Below are positions 8,411-17,446 of a stretch of DNA of 64,000 bases, one piece after another. Numbering within the stretch: the first letter of the stretch is position 1; every line of letters starts with the position of its first letter. Below the pieces are notes generated by a model. That model was not told the origin of the DNA, searched no databases, and saw only the letters and a program-made list of their open reading frames with translations. A program made the translations under genes and the position numbers. Source of the stretch: Bin5 sp009843665 (GTDB lineage: Bacteria > Chloroflexota > Anaerolineae > Caldilineales > Caldilineaceae); the NCBI GenBank assembly GCA_965220285.1, contig OZ244818.1:4402001-4466000 (forward strand), given 5' to 3'.

Positions 8411-9271
8411 CTATGCCGCCTTCGCAAATACTGGCTTCTCGAGAATCGTCTGCGTCTCGTAAATCGAGCCCCCGCGCAAAGCCTCTGGCAAAGGCATCAA
8501 CACCGGCACATCCGCCAGCCGCGGACGGTTGCACGGCTCGCCGCGCAGAACCGAATCCGCATAGGCCTCCCAATTGGGGTAACCCATTAGATGCCAGGAG
8601 TCCACGGCACAGTACTGGTAAAGCAGAAGTCTCCGCGGACGCGTAGAGACGTTCTTTGCCGAAGCATGCAGCGTCCGCACATGGTGGATCGAGATGCCGC
8701 CGGCCTCCAGTTCAATCGGCACCGCCTTGTCCGCGTCCGGCACCTCAACCGTCACCGCGCCGGCAAAGTGCCCATCCTGGTGATGTGTATAAATCGGTCC
8801 CTTGTGCGAACCGGGAATGACTAGCAGGCACCCGTTCTCGTACATCATGTCGTCCATACTGACGCCGACTGCCAGCAGATCATCGTTCGTGTGCGGGTAG
8901 AACGCCCAGTCCTGATGCCACTCGACAGGGCTGCCGTATTCCGGTGACTTCATATTCAGCTTATTGCCGTTCGTCCTCACACCCGGCCCGACAAGCTGCT
9001 CTGCGATGTCGAGAATGCCCGGGTGCCTCAGGCATTCTTCGTACACCTTGTGCTGCATGACCGGGTCCTTAAGTCGACGCAGTTTGGGCGACTCCGGCGT
9101 GTGTCCCGGCTCCAAATCAAAGACATCCGTATGTTCCGATACGCTTGCACTGAGCTGGACGAACTCATCGGTCACCCGCCGCAAGTCCGCCACCTCATTA
9201 GCCGAAAGGACGCCCTCCACGCCCAGGTAGCCGTTCTCGTGATAAAAATCGATCTGTTGTCGGGTCAGCAT
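8411..9271 (-). CDS. Phytanoyl-CoA dioxygenase (PhyH) family Fe(II)/2-oxoglutarate oxygenase
   Basis: A 286-residue double-stranded beta-helix oxygenase. The iron triad is visible as WHQDW (H119, D121) and the distal His in LHAS (H202); the basic residue binding 2-oxoglutarate is probably in RPRR (211-214). PhyH enzymes hydroxylate unactivated carbons with O2 and 2-oxoglutarate, releasing succinate and CO2. Bacterial members act on very diverse small molecules, and this one need not use acyl-CoA. It lies between an enolase-superfamily dehydratase and a TIM-barrel hydrolase on the same strand with short gaps, so co-transcription is likely. Confidence 0.92.
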   Translation of the reverse strand: MLTRQQIDFYHENGYLGVEGVLSANEVADLRRVTDEFVQLSASVSEHTDVFDLEPGHTPESPKLRRLKDPVMQHKVYEECLRHPGILDIAEQLVGPGVRTNGNKLNMKSPEYGSPVEWHQDWAFYPHTNDDLLAVGVSMDDMMYENGCLLVIPGSHKGPIYTHHQDGHFAGAVTVEVPDADKAVPIELEAGGISIHHVRTLHASAKNVSTRPRRLLLYQYCAVDSWHLMGYPNWEAYADSVLRGEPCNRPRLADVPVLMPLPEALRGGSIYETQTILEKPVFAKAA

Positions 9272-9338
9272 GTTGATGCTCCTTAGTGGATTGGAAAGGC
9301 GAGCAGCGCTATAATTTCAACTTTCATTAAATTCTGTC

Positions 9339-10502
9339 TCAAAAATACGGTTCGATCCACTCTTCCTTTATTTCAAGCCCGAAGCCCGGCGCGTCAGTGG
9401 GCACCAGCCAGCCGTCCTCTGCCACAGCCTGCCCGGGAATGCCCGACGACTCCGCTAACGGTACGCCCGGCGCCGAACCGATGAAGTACTCCAGCCACGG
9501 CACGCAGGCAATGGCATGCGTAAAATGCTGCCCGAAGGGATTCCTCCCGCCTCCGTGCAGGATCACCTTCTTGCCGGCGGCGTCGGCCGCATTGGCGATC
9601 TTCAGACAGGTGCTCAGGCCGCCCACCCAGTTGATATCCGGCTGCAAAATGTCGACAACGTTGTGCCGCAGCGCCCACTGGAAAGGCATATGCGTATACC
9701 AATGTTCGCCCGTGCTCAGCGTCTGCCACGGAATGCGCTCCCGCACCTCGACATGGCCGTCCAGGTCCTCCGAGAGCAGACACTCCTCCATCCACTTGAG
9801 CCGGTAAGGGCGCAGCGTTTCCGCCAATCTCACCGTGTACTCAATATCGAAAGCCATCCAGCAGTCCAGCATCAGCTCGGCTTCGTCCCCGACCAAATCC
9901 CTGGCTTCCGCAACCATCTGCTCGTTCTTGCGCAGGCCGTCCAAGCCATCCGCGGGACCATAGGGGCACGCCAGCTTGAAGGCCTTGAAACCCAGTTCCT
10001 TGTACCAGTCCAGATCGTTCCCGGTCGAATAACAGAACTGCTTTTCCTTCTGTGGGCCGCCGATGAGACTGTAGACCGGCCGGCCCAGCAGCTTTCCCTT
10101 GGCATCCCACAAAGCCAGATCCACGGCGCTGACCGCATAGGCGGCCAGTCCCACCGAACCGTAAGGCTTTGTCATGCGGAACATCATGTCTGACAACCTC
10201 TGAGTCGCCAGACCGTCCTCGCCGATGAGATTGGGTGCAATATGATCGTCAATGATGGCCGCAGCCACCCGCCCATTGTCCGTCAGACCCAGCCCCCAGG
10301 TGCCGTCCTCCAGGGTAACCTTGCACCAGACCGCCCCCCACCTTTTGGGCGTCCACAGGCTCCGATGCCTCTTGACCTTTGGATACCAGGACATGGGGTT
10401 GGCGACTTCGGCCGTCTCCGCCCAGCCCTTGCGCCGCGGCTCCGTACTCTGCTCGCGGGCGGGGAAGTTGACGCGAACCGCCTGAATTTCTGTGATCTTC
10501 AT
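9339..10502 (-). CDS. Enolase-superfamily sugar-acid dehydratase, L-rhamnonate-dehydratase-like
   Basis: A mandelate-racemase/muconate-lactonizing-type protein of 387 residues. Metal ligands appear at D213 (MLDCWMAFD), E239 (WMEECLLS) and E266 (STGEHWYT), with a catalytic His at 316 in ILHGGGRNPFG. A KxK motif on the second barrel strand is replaced (FKLACPYGP), as in the rhamnonate dehydratase subgroup. Known members dehydrate a sugar acid to a 2-keto-3-deoxy acid. Family is certain, exact substrate is an inference. It is the first gene of the three-gene minus-strand set ending at 7555. Confidence 0.88.
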   Translation of the reverse strand: MKITEIQAVRVNFPAREQSTEPRRKGWAETAEVANPMSWYPKVKRHRSLWTPKRWGAVWCKVTLEDGTWGLGLTDNGRVAAAIIDDHIAPNLIGEDGLATQRLSDMMFRMTKPYGSVGLAAYAVSAVDLALWDAKGKLLGRPVYSLIGGPQKEKQFCYSTGNDLDWYKELGFKAFKLACPYGPADGLDGLRKNEQMVAEARDLVGDEAELMLDCWMAFDIEYTVRLAETLRPYRLKWMEECLLSEDLDGHVEVRERIPWQTLSTGEHWYTHMPFQWALRHNVVDILQPDINWVGGLSTCLKIANAADAAGKKVILHGGGRNPFGQHFTHAIACVPWLEYFIGSAPGVPLAESSGIPGQAVAEDGWLVPTDAPGFGLEIKEEWIEPYF

Positions 10503-10608
10503 GTCAATCAGTCTCCATGTTGCTGGACAGGTCCTGGTGAATTGATTCGCTTAAAGGCCGTGTCTGATGCCAGTCCTGTGTTGAGTCACGTCCAGGACAC
10601 AGAATCTC

Positions 10609-11436
10609 TCACGTTTTCTCACTGCTGTCCGCACCGTTTTCGGCACCGGCTTCCATATCCTCTTGCAGCAGTCGAAGCAGTTCTCGACGTTCTTTGGAAC
10701 TGAGGCCGGCCAGCCTTTCCTCGAGCGTTCCCGTTTCGAAAACGAGCTCACGAATTCTCTTGCCGTACTCCAACACCTTTTCCGGGGTCAACACCTCCGC
10801 CACGTTCAACTCTCCTTTCACATCGAGGGTCTGGCTCAGACCTAGAACATAGGCGCGCAATTTCGTCGATTCTGCAAAAACATGTCGATCCAGCGAGGCA
10901 AATCCTGCTTCTCTTTCCTGCTTGCGGCTGGCAAAGAGCTTGACAATGGCATTATTCGAATGTGCCGGCAGCCGATTGAGCGCCAAGAGCATTACTCGTC
11001 CCACAAAAGGGAGACTGGTACGAAAGACACCTCTCTCCGACTCTTCGTATCCCCACTTAGCCAGTCGGCTCCTCTGAGGCGTCTTCGCGCTCAGCACAAC
11101 CGGCAAGGTCTGTTCCCTCGAAAGTCTCTGCACCTGGCGGTAGAAGAGGTCATAGGCGGCCGCTTGAAGTATCCCATCCTCCGTAACCGATTCGGTATAC
11201 TTGAACTCAATAAGGACGTGAGCAGCCGAACTATCTCGAATACCGTCCGGCAACCGTGCTCGCTGCGCTTCGGTCCATGCTGGACCTTCTCGCCGCAAGA
11301 GCAAAATGTCTACCCTGGGCGACTCGCTCAGGATACTCGACTCCGTCGAGACATTGACCTCGACCGCAGCCAGATTCAACCGCAATCCCGAGCCGAGAAG
11401 CCGGTGGTACTGCACGCGCGCTCTGTCGCTAGCCAT
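10609..11436 (-). CDS. Unknown protein with a probable PD-(D/E)XK nuclease-like core
   Basis: A 275-residue protein. The only recognisable feature is RVDILLLRR (D43) followed by HVLIEFKYTES (E77, K79), which fits the D...ExK active site of the PD-(D/E)XK fold, as in Rpn-like and other host-encoded nuclease families. The C-terminal 70 residues are charged and probably helical, with a Leu-rich ERLAGLSSKERRELLRLLQ stretch. The frame extends to a TTG at 11466, but ATG at 11436 is preferred. It sits alone between a sugar-acid operon and a divergent kinase-like gene. No partner gene suggests a restriction or toxin system. Confidence 0.6.
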   Translation of the reverse strand: MASDRARVQYHRLLGSGLRLNLAAVEVNVSTESSILSESPRVDILLLRREGPAWTEAQRARLPDGIRDSSAAHVLIEFKYTESVTEDGILQAAAYDLFYRQVQRLSREQTLPVVLSAKTPQRSRLAKWGYEESERGVFRTSLPFVGRVMLLALNRLPAHSNNAIVKLFASRKQEREAGFASLDRHVFAESTKLRAYVLGLSQTLDVKGELNVAEVLTPEKVLEYGKRIRELVFETGTLEERLAGLSSKERRELLRLLQEDMEAGAENGADSSEKT

Positions 11437-11776
11437 GTTAGGGGGATATATGGCTCTTACCGTCAATATATTCCGCGCCGGCGCTGGGGGAACTCTCGGC
11501 CTACATACCCCGGCTGGTAAAAGGACTCCGCACCCTCTGCCCTTGCTTGACGTCTGTGGGCGTGAGACGCGGTTTCCATCCGCGCCTAAACGGTACTTGA
11601 TTTACCGGGAGATGTCAAAGCCCACGCGCGCAGCAATCTCCTCGTCTGACTGTATTCGGGAGCGGTTCCCCACTGAAGGGACAGAATTGCAAAACTGCGA
11701 TATAATCGCCCGACATACAGCGGCTGATACCGTGTCCCGCCCTACGCAATTGAACTCGCCATCCTGCTCTAAATCA
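11437..11776. other. Divergent intergenic region
   Basis: Non-coding space of 340 bp between the nuclease-like gene and the phosphotransferase-like gene. It holds a TATAAT at 11701-11706. The plus frame is open from 11306 but shows no conserved sequence before 11777. Confidence 0.45.
11701..11706 (+). promoter_or_regulatory. Candidate -10 box for the phosphotransferase-like gene
   Basis: TATAAT, 71 bp upstream of the ATG at 11777. A 17-bp spacer would put GGGACA at the -35 position, which is weak. Confidence 0.3.
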
Positions 11777-12838
11777 ATGACCTCCCACCACCCTTCAGAC
11801 ACAATCAGCGTTCGCGCCGATGAGCGTTTTGACGAACGTGCGGTCGAGGCTTTTCTGCGAGGCAAGCTGCCCGGTACTGAAAACCCACTATCGGTACGTC
11901 AATTCGGCGGCGGCGCCGCCAACCTCACCTATCTGCTCGACTATGGCAGCCACGAATACGTATTGCGCCGCCCTCCCTTGGGCCCGGTTGCCCCTTCAGC
12001 CCATGATATGGCGCGGGAATCAAAAGTGCTCTTGCGGCTCTGGAAGGCGTTTCCCCTCGCTCCACGTGCCTACCTGTTTTCCGACGACGAAACAATCGTC
12101 GGGGCACCCTTCTTCATAATGGAGCGGAGGCAAGGCACAGTGGTTCGTCTTGCGATCCCGCCGGCCTACGACGCCTGGAGCGATGCCCCCGCCCGTATGA
12201 GCATTGCCCTTGTCGAGGCGCTCTCCGACCTCCACGCAGTCGACTACGAAGCTATCGGTCTGGGAGATTTGGGTCGGCAGGCAGGCTTCATCAGGCGGCA
12301 AATCGAAGGCTGGTGGCGGCGCTGGCAGGCGGCGCAACTGGAGGAGCTGCCGGCAATGGATGCTGTCTACAACTGGTTGCGAGAAAACGAGCCCCCGGAA
12401 ACCGCGCCGTCGCTCGTCCACAACGACTATAAACTGGACAATGTGATGCTTGACCCCAACGACCCGGGCCGCATCGTCGCCGTCTTTGACTGGGACATGT
12501 GCACGCTCGGCGATCCTCTCTCCGACGTCGGCGCCCTGCTGGCCTGGTGGTGCCTGCCCGACGATCCCCCCCACTTCAGAACAATGGCCATGATGCCCCT
12601 CGACGACCGCTTCCTGCGCCGCGAAGACCTCGTAGCCCACTATGCTGCACACAGCGGCCGCGACCTGTCTGCCATTTACTTCCACCATGCGCTCAGCCTG
12701 TTCAGGGTGACGGTCATTATCGCCCAGATCTATGTCCGCTACGTGCGCGGCCAAACGCAGGACCAACGCTTCGCCGCCTTCGGCCCGCGCATCCCCGCCG
12801 CAGCCCAGGCCGCTCTCGAAGTTATCAGGGGCCACTGA
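11777..12838 (+). CDS. Phosphotransferase-family protein (APH/choline-kinase fold, ACAD11-N-like)
   Basis: A protein kinase-like fold of 353 residues. VRQFGGGAANLTYLL is the glycine-rich loop, YVLRRPP contains the loop resembling the ATP-binding strand, LVHNDYKLDNVMLD gives the catalytic Asp and Asn, and VFDWDMCTLGDPLSDVG the metal-binding DWD. This pattern, including the LRRPP and GDPLSDVG blocks, is typical of the family related to the N-terminal kinase domain of ACAD10/11, which phosphorylates 4-hydroxyacyl-CoAs. Aminoglycoside resistance is not implied. The frame is open from 11306, but conserved sequence begins only after ATG 11777. Confidence 0.88.
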   Translation: MTSHHPSDTISVRADERFDERAVEAFLRGKLPGTENPLSVRQFGGGAANLTYLLDYGSHEYVLRRPPLGPVAPSAHDMARESKVLLRLWKAFPLAPRAYLFSDDETIVGAPFFIMERRQGTVVRLAIPPAYDAWSDAPARMSIALVEALSDLHAVDYEAIGLGDLGRQAGFIRRQIEGWWRRWQAAQLEELPAMDAVYNWLRENEPPETAPSLVHNDYKLDNVMLDPNDPGRIVAVFDWDMCTLGDPLSDVGALLAWWCLPDDPPHFRTMAMMPLDDRFLRREDLVAHYAAHSGRDLSAIYFHHALSLFRVTVIIAQIYVRYVRGQTQDQRFAAFGPRIPAAAQAALEVIRGH

Positions 12839-12885
12839 AACCGCGAGATTCGCCTCAGTTTTTCGCCTCCCAGCTATACACAGGA

Positions 12886-12914
12886 TTGACGCGGCGTTGA
12901 GGACTGACTATCAT
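12886..12914 (+). promoter_or_regulatory. Sigma-70-type promoter of the Gfo/Idh gene
   Basis: TTGACG (12886-12891), a 17-bp spacer and TATCAT (12909-12914). Each box differs from consensus at one position. The GTG start at 12964 has AGGAG at 12951-12955. Confidence 0.65.
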
Positions 12915-12963
12915 ATTCCGCAAGACAGACCACCTTTAAACCACCTTAGAAGGAGCGAGTATC

Positions 12964-14217
12964 GTGCAGGAACATAGAGTCTCAATGCTGGGCACCGGCC
13001 TGATCGGCATGTTCTACACAATGGCTCTCAATGGCGGCAGGGGCAGAGACCGAGTGCAGCTCGTCTACTCCCGGACAGAGGAAAGAGCCAAGGCCTTTGC
13101 AGAGGAATGGGACATCCCCGCCTGGACCACAGACCTGACCGAAGCCTGTACCTCCGACGATATCGACACCGTCGTCATCGGCCTGCCCAACCACATCCAC
13201 GAAGAGTGTGTTGATCTGGCCGCCGCCGCCGGCAAGGCGATTCTCTGCACCAAGCCCCTCGGACGCACCGCAGCCGAAGCCAAGCGCATGCTGGACAAAG
13301 TTGAAGAAACCGGTGTCTTCGGCGGCTATCTGGAAGACCTTTGCTACACGCCCAAGACGCTGAAGGCCATCGCCTCCGTCGAAGAAGGTGCCCTCGGCCA
13401 TGTAACCTGGGCCTGCTCCCGCGAAACGCACCCCGGCCCCCACAGCGACTGGTTCTGGGACCTCGAACAGGCCGGCGGCGGCGCCATCGTTGACCTCGGC
13501 TGCCACTGCATCGAAATCGTCCGCAGCTTCATCGGCAAAGACATCCGCCCCGTCGAAGTCATGTGCTGGGCCGACACCCTCGTCCACCCCATCGACGCCG
13601 AAGACAACGGCATCGCCCTCATTCGCTTCGAAAATGGAGCCATCGGCCAGTTCGAAGTCAGCTGGTCCTTCCGCGGCGGCATGGACCTGCGCGACGAAGT
13701 CGCCGGCACAGAGGGCACCATCTGGCTCAATCACTTCCTGCGCACTGGCTACGAAATGTATACCAGCGGCGCTGGCGCCGGCTACGTCGCCGAAAAAGCC
13801 GAGTCCGAAAGTGGTTGGCTCTTCCCGGTCGGCGACGAGGTAGTCGAGCTCGGCTACAGCGACATGTTTGACGACATGTTCAACGCCCTCGACCAGGGCA
13901 CCGAACCCAGAGAGACCTTCTACGACGGCTACCTCGTCAACGCCGTCATCGACGCCTGCTACCGTTCCGCCTCCTCGCGTCAGTGGGAGCCGGTGGAGCT
14001 GGAAGTCTGGCGAGGACGTGAAAACGTCCCCCTCATCCGCGATAGCCGCGGGCAGGAGCCAGCCGCCGCAACCGGTCCCGACCCCGCCGAAGCCCTCGCC
14101 GCCGCCGCCGGTCTGACAATCCTGAAACAGGAACGGATGCCGGGCGGCCAGATCAAAGTCATCATGAAGAACGAAGAGACCGGTGAGCTCAGCCAGGAAA
14201 TCATCGAGAACGCATGA
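12964..14217 (+). CDS. Gfo/Idh/MocA-family NAD(P)-dependent oxidoreductase
   Basis: The N-terminal Rossmann fold starts VSMLGTGLIGMFYTMAL (GTGLIG at 10-15), followed by VVIGLPNHIHEECVDLA and ILCTKPLGRTAAEAK, the (E/T)KP segment with the catalytic Lys. WFWDLEQAGGGAIVDLGCHC and ALIRFENGAIGQFEVSW mark the substrate-binding half. Members oxidise or reduce sugar hydroxyls, inositols or their derivatives with NAD(P). At 417 residues it is longer than usual because of an Ala/Pro-rich linker and a final 30-residue segment. The GTG start is chosen for its AGGAG ribosome site. Confidence 0.92.
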   Translation: MQEHRVSMLGTGLIGMFYTMALNGGRGRDRVQLVYSRTEERAKAFAEEWDIPAWTTDLTEACTSDDIDTVVIGLPNHIHEECVDLAAAAGKAILCTKPLGRTAAEAKRMLDKVEETGVFGGYLEDLCYTPKTLKAIASVEEGALGHVTWACSRETHPGPHSDWFWDLEQAGGGAIVDLGCHCIEIVRSFIGKDIRPVEVMCWADTLVHPIDAEDNGIALIRFENGAIGQFEVSWSFRGGMDLRDEVAGTEGTIWLNHFLRTGYEMYTSGAGAGYVAEKAESESGWLFPVGDEVVELGYSDMFDDMFNALDQGTEPRETFYDGYLVNAVIDACYRSASSRQWEPVELEVWRGRENVPLIRDSRGQEPAAATGPDPAEALAAAAGLTILKQERMPGGQIKVIMKNEETGELSQEIIENA

Positions 14218-14665
14218 TGCCTATCTCCCTTCCAGACGCCATCCATGATTCAGCCAGGCCAAAGGTGTTTCTTCTCCTATCTCAACTTCAACCCTATCGC
14301 CTATCATTCGCTTCTTATACTGACCACTAACCACTGACTACTGACTACTGCAGTTGGGCGGTCGGGCCTATTCGGCCCTCCCTTGTGCGGGGGCTCCGCC
14401 CCCGCAACGCCCCCTCTCCTAAAACCCCCCGCCGCAGAGAGTGTGTGGGCAATTCGACCTTGACGACCCGCTGCGACCCGCGCCTCCCCCGCCTGGTGGC
14501 TCGTTCCGAATGTGTGCCAGCGCAGGCAAGGCAACTCCCAAGTGTCCCCAACGTTCACCGCTATGACCATCAAAAGCCCGCTACAGAAATACTGACGGTA
14601 CAATCCACCCAGGCAGACCGCACCATGAACATGCCTAAGTATTTTCAAGAGCATAGTCCCTTCCG
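14218..14665. other. Non-coding gap with repeat
   Basis: About 450 bp with no gene. It holds a short tandem run of 7-bp ACTGACT-like units (about 14321-14351) directly before copy 2 of the family A hairpin repeat. Confidence 0.6.
14356..14414. repeat. Structured intergenic repeat, family A, copy 2
   Basis: Identical over 59 nt to 2284-2342, including the TGCGGGGGC-tcc-GCCCCCGCA hairpin, and again preceded by ACTGCAGTT. The downstream flank differs from copies 1 and 3. Confidence 0.85.
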
Positions 14666-15550
14666 ATGTCCCTGATCAAACCCTTCCTCCAGGATGATGC
14701 CTTCCTCCAAGACGTGCAGAATGCAACCGGAGACGAACGCGTCCTGCACTTCTGGTGGCTCGGCCAGAGCTGCTTCCTCCTCAAATGGCAGACTCGCTTC
14801 CTCCTCTTCGATCCCTACCTCTCCGATTCCCTCACCAGGAAATACGCCGCCAGCGACAAGCCCCACATCCGCATGACCGAGCGGGTCGTCGCACCCGGCA
14901 AGCTCAACTTCGTCGACGTCGTGACCTCCAGTCACAACCACACCGATCATCTGGACGGCGAGACGCTCGGCCCCCTGAGGGCGGCGAACCCTGACCTTCA
15001 GTTCGTAATACCCGAGGCCAACCGGGCTTTCGTAGCCGATCGGTTGGAATGCGACCCGGCCTGGCCTGTGGGCTTGGACGACGGAGACTACAGTGAGGTG
15101 GGCGCATTCCGCTTTCACGGTATCGCCGCCGCACACGAAGAGTTAGAGAGGGACGAAAAGGGGCGGTGCGGATTCCTTGGATATGTGGTTCGTTTTGGCC
15201 CTTGGACCGTCTATCACAGCGGGGACACGGTCCACTACAGTGGACTGGTAGAGCGGCTAACGCCCTTCAACGTAGATGTTGCCATCCTGCCCATCAACGG
15301 CAGCAGGCCGGAGCGCCGAGTAGCCGGCAACCTCAACGGCATCGAAGCCGCCACGCTTGCCTGCGCCATCAACGCCAAGCTGGCCATCCCCTGCCACTAC
15401 GAAATGTTTACCTTCAATACCGCGTCGCCGGATACTTTCATCGCCGCCGCGACCGCACTAGAGCAGTCTGTGCGCGTGCTTCAGGCCGGGGAACGCTGCA
15501 CTGTCGAAAAGTCGACCACCGGCGTTATGACCGTTCAACCAGGCGATTGA
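14666..15550 (+). CDS. Metallo-beta-lactamase-fold hydrolase, UlaG-like
   Basis: A 294-residue MBL-fold enzyme. The metal motif HNHTDHLD (H90, H92, D94, H95), YHSGDTVHYSGL, and the late His in IPCHYEMFTFNT are all present. The pattern matches UlaG-type L-ascorbate-6-phosphate lactonases and related sugar-phosphate lactonases or phosphodiesterases. Its 3' end overlaps the convergent PfkB kinase gene by 26 bp. With the Gfo/Idh dehydrogenase before it and the sugar kinase after it, a sugar or sugar-lactone role is reasonable, but this is inferred from context. Confidence 0.87.
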   Translation: MSLIKPFLQDDAFLQDVQNATGDERVLHFWWLGQSCFLLKWQTRFLLFDPYLSDSLTRKYAASDKPHIRMTERVVAPGKLNFVDVVTSSHNHTDHLDGETLGPLRAANPDLQFVIPEANRAFVADRLECDPAWPVGLDDGDYSEVGAFRFHGIAAAHEELERDEKGRCGFLGYVVRFGPWTVYHSGDTVHYSGLVERLTPFNVDVAILPINGSRPERRVAGNLNGIEAATLACAINAKLAIPCHYEMFTFNTASPDTFIAAATALEQSVRVLQAGERCTVEKSTTGVMTVQPGD

Positions 15551-16499
15551 CAGCCTCTCGCGACAGCGCGTCCAACGGTCTGCCAGGCGTAGACACCACA
15601 GTAGCCGCCACCGCGTTAGCAAAGCGCGCCGCCTGCTCAGCAGTGGAGCCCTCCTGTACTGCCAGCAAAAATCCGGCATTGAAGGAATCCCCCGCGCCAA
15701 CCGTAGTCTGAACATCGACCGAAAACCCATGCACGTAAGTCGGCCCGCCCGCCGAGCCTGTAGCAGTGCCATCCCCTTCCAGGACTACAGCGCCTTCCGC
15801 CCCCCGTTTGATGGCCGCGCATCCCGCCCCGCACTCCAGGATCGCCGCCATCCCCGCGGCCAGATCAACCCCTCCAGTACAGACCGCTAATTCGTGCTCA
15901 TTGCAGATGAAATAATCTGTCAGGGCCAGCAGCGGACGCAACTCCTCCAAGTGGGCCGGTTCGCCGATGGCCGGACCGATGTCTACCGCAGTGCGCGTGC
16001 CGCTCTGTCGAGCCTCCCGAAACAGTTCGACTGCGCCGTAAGGACGCAGACCCGGCATTATCGAATAGCTCGTCAGCAGCACCATGTCCGAGCCGCGCAC
16101 GAGAGCGCCGTCTATGGAACCGCCGTCAACAGCCCTGTTAGCGCCTTCGTGGTGAAAGGCCAGCCGGCTTTGTTCCCTGTCGCTGAGAATGAGCGTCGTC
16201 GCAGTCCCCTGCCCAGCGTACCTTCTGACGCTCCCCATCCTCACACCCGCGTCAACAAGCTGCTCCGCCATCCAGTCGCCCAGATGGTCCTCGCCCAATC
16301 CCCCGACCAGTTCCACGTCCGCCCCCAAGCGCGCCAGGACATAGGCCGAATTAGCCCCGTTTCCCCCCAGCGACGTTCGCAGCGGCTCGTCGTGGAACAC
16401 TAGGCTGTCGACCGTAAACTCATCCCCCTCGCTGCGCGGCATCGCGGCCAAATTTGACACGAAAAGATCAACGGTGCATGTCCCAATAACGGTAAACAT
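15525..16499 (-). CDS. PfkB-family carbohydrate kinase
   Basis: A ribokinase-fold sugar kinase of 324 residues. It has the N-terminal LGGNGANSAYVLARLG substrate-binding signature (44-59) and the C-terminal TTVGAGDSFNAGF signature with catalytic Asp271 and its anion hole. PfkB kinases phosphorylate sugars or nucleosides with ATP; the sugar here is unknown. It converges on the UlaG-like gene. Upstream, at 16500, begins the largest non-coding gap of the window. Confidence 0.92.
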   Translation of the reverse strand: MFTVIGTCTVDLFVSNLAAMPRSEGDEFTVDSLVFHDEPLRTSLGGNGANSAYVLARLGADVELVGGLGEDHLGDWMAEQLVDAGVRMGSVRRYAGQGTATTLILSDREQSRLAFHHEGANRAVDGGSIDGALVRGSDMVLLTSYSIMPGLRPYGAVELFREARQSGTRTAVDIGPAIGEPAHLEELRPLLALTDYFICNEHELAVCTGGVDLAAGMAAILECGAGCAAIKRGAEGAVVLEGDGTATGSAGGPTYVHGFSVDVQTTVGAGDSFNAGFLLAVQEGSTAEQAARFANAVAATVVSTPGRPLDALSREAVNRLVERS

Positions 16500-16772
16500 G
16501 GTATTGCCGCCCCCTCAAGTAAACAAACCGGCCTCATAGCGGGATAGAGTTCGCTTCCGGCCTTAATACTGTGCACACTGTCAATCCCAGACCACTATTC
16601 TAAGGCCGATCTCCTACGCTGTGAAACAGCCTTGCCGCAGCGCGCTTTCGTATGCGCTTGAATGCACACAACCAGAGCAGAGCCCAAAGTCCGTTCGCGT
16701 TCCTGCCTCTGCGGCTAGGCAACTCTACCAGCTACGGCCCGCTGACACTTCCTCCCAACCAGGCACCCCACC

Positions 16773-16800
16773 GTAGAGGCGCCCCTTGTGGGTGCCCTCG
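16773..16800. repeat. Short intergenic hairpin repeat, family B, copy 1
   Basis: This 28-nt segment matches 39772-39799 at 25 positions. It can fold as GGCGCCC-cttgt-GGGTGCC. Confidence 0.6.
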
Positions 16801-17204
16801 TGCTGGCCTTACCCTCGAGGACGCCTCCTGAATCTTTGAGTCCCTCATGGACTGACAACATGATTGGCCCGCAATTTCCAGGTCAGACCAACGTCTCCGA
16901 CTCCTGGTCTCAACGTCATACCTCGTTCCACAGTTCTAGCCCTACGACATTTCAATCTCTTACTTTCCCCAGAATCCAGGCAATTACATCGAAAACAGTG
17001 ATATAATGCCACTGAACCGAAATGCGAAAAGGCACTGTTGAGAGCGAACCGCAATCGTCAGGCGATGAATCCTGCTGCCAGGGAATCAAATTGAGATGGA
17101 CGGCTCTGGCAAGAGTGTAAGCCGCCCAATACCCAATATAGACAGGGAGGAAACGCTTGCGCGACGCCAAACGCCAATGTACAGAAAGGAGAAAACTGCC
17201 CGCT

Positions 17205-17244
17205 CTGACCCGACTCAACCCGGCCTGACCCGACATAACCCGAC
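17205..17244. repeat. Tandem pair of 20-nt units
   Basis: Two adjacent 20-nt units, each starting CTGACCCGAC, agree at 17 of 20 positions. A further ACCCGAC-like half-unit follows. Confidence 0.55.
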
Positions 17245-17446
17245 CCAAACCGTCCGGACACGACACCCTGCCCCCCACCGCCAGCGAACCGGCATGAGTC
17301 TGCCGTCTGTTGGAGTAGTGGATGAGCATCGTGGCGAACTTGCCAGAACCGGGAACAGGCTCCGGACACGAAAAAACTGACGCAAAAGCGTGACGACAAC
17401 AAGGACCAGAAAAAAAATTCGCCCGCTTTTACCCGACTTTTCCGCC

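Noticed and set aside
9516..10193. A 225-residue plus-strand ORF
   Set aside because: Antisense shadow of the enolase-superfamily dehydratase; no domain.
12020..12835. A 271-residue minus-strand ORF
   Set aside because: Antisense shadow of the phosphotransferase-like gene, whose HNDYKLDN and DWD motifs show the real frame.
11777..12838. Aminoglycoside resistance gene
   Set aside because: The fold is that of aminoglycoside phosphotransferases, but the LRRPP and GDPLSDVG blocks fit the ACAD11-like kinase group.
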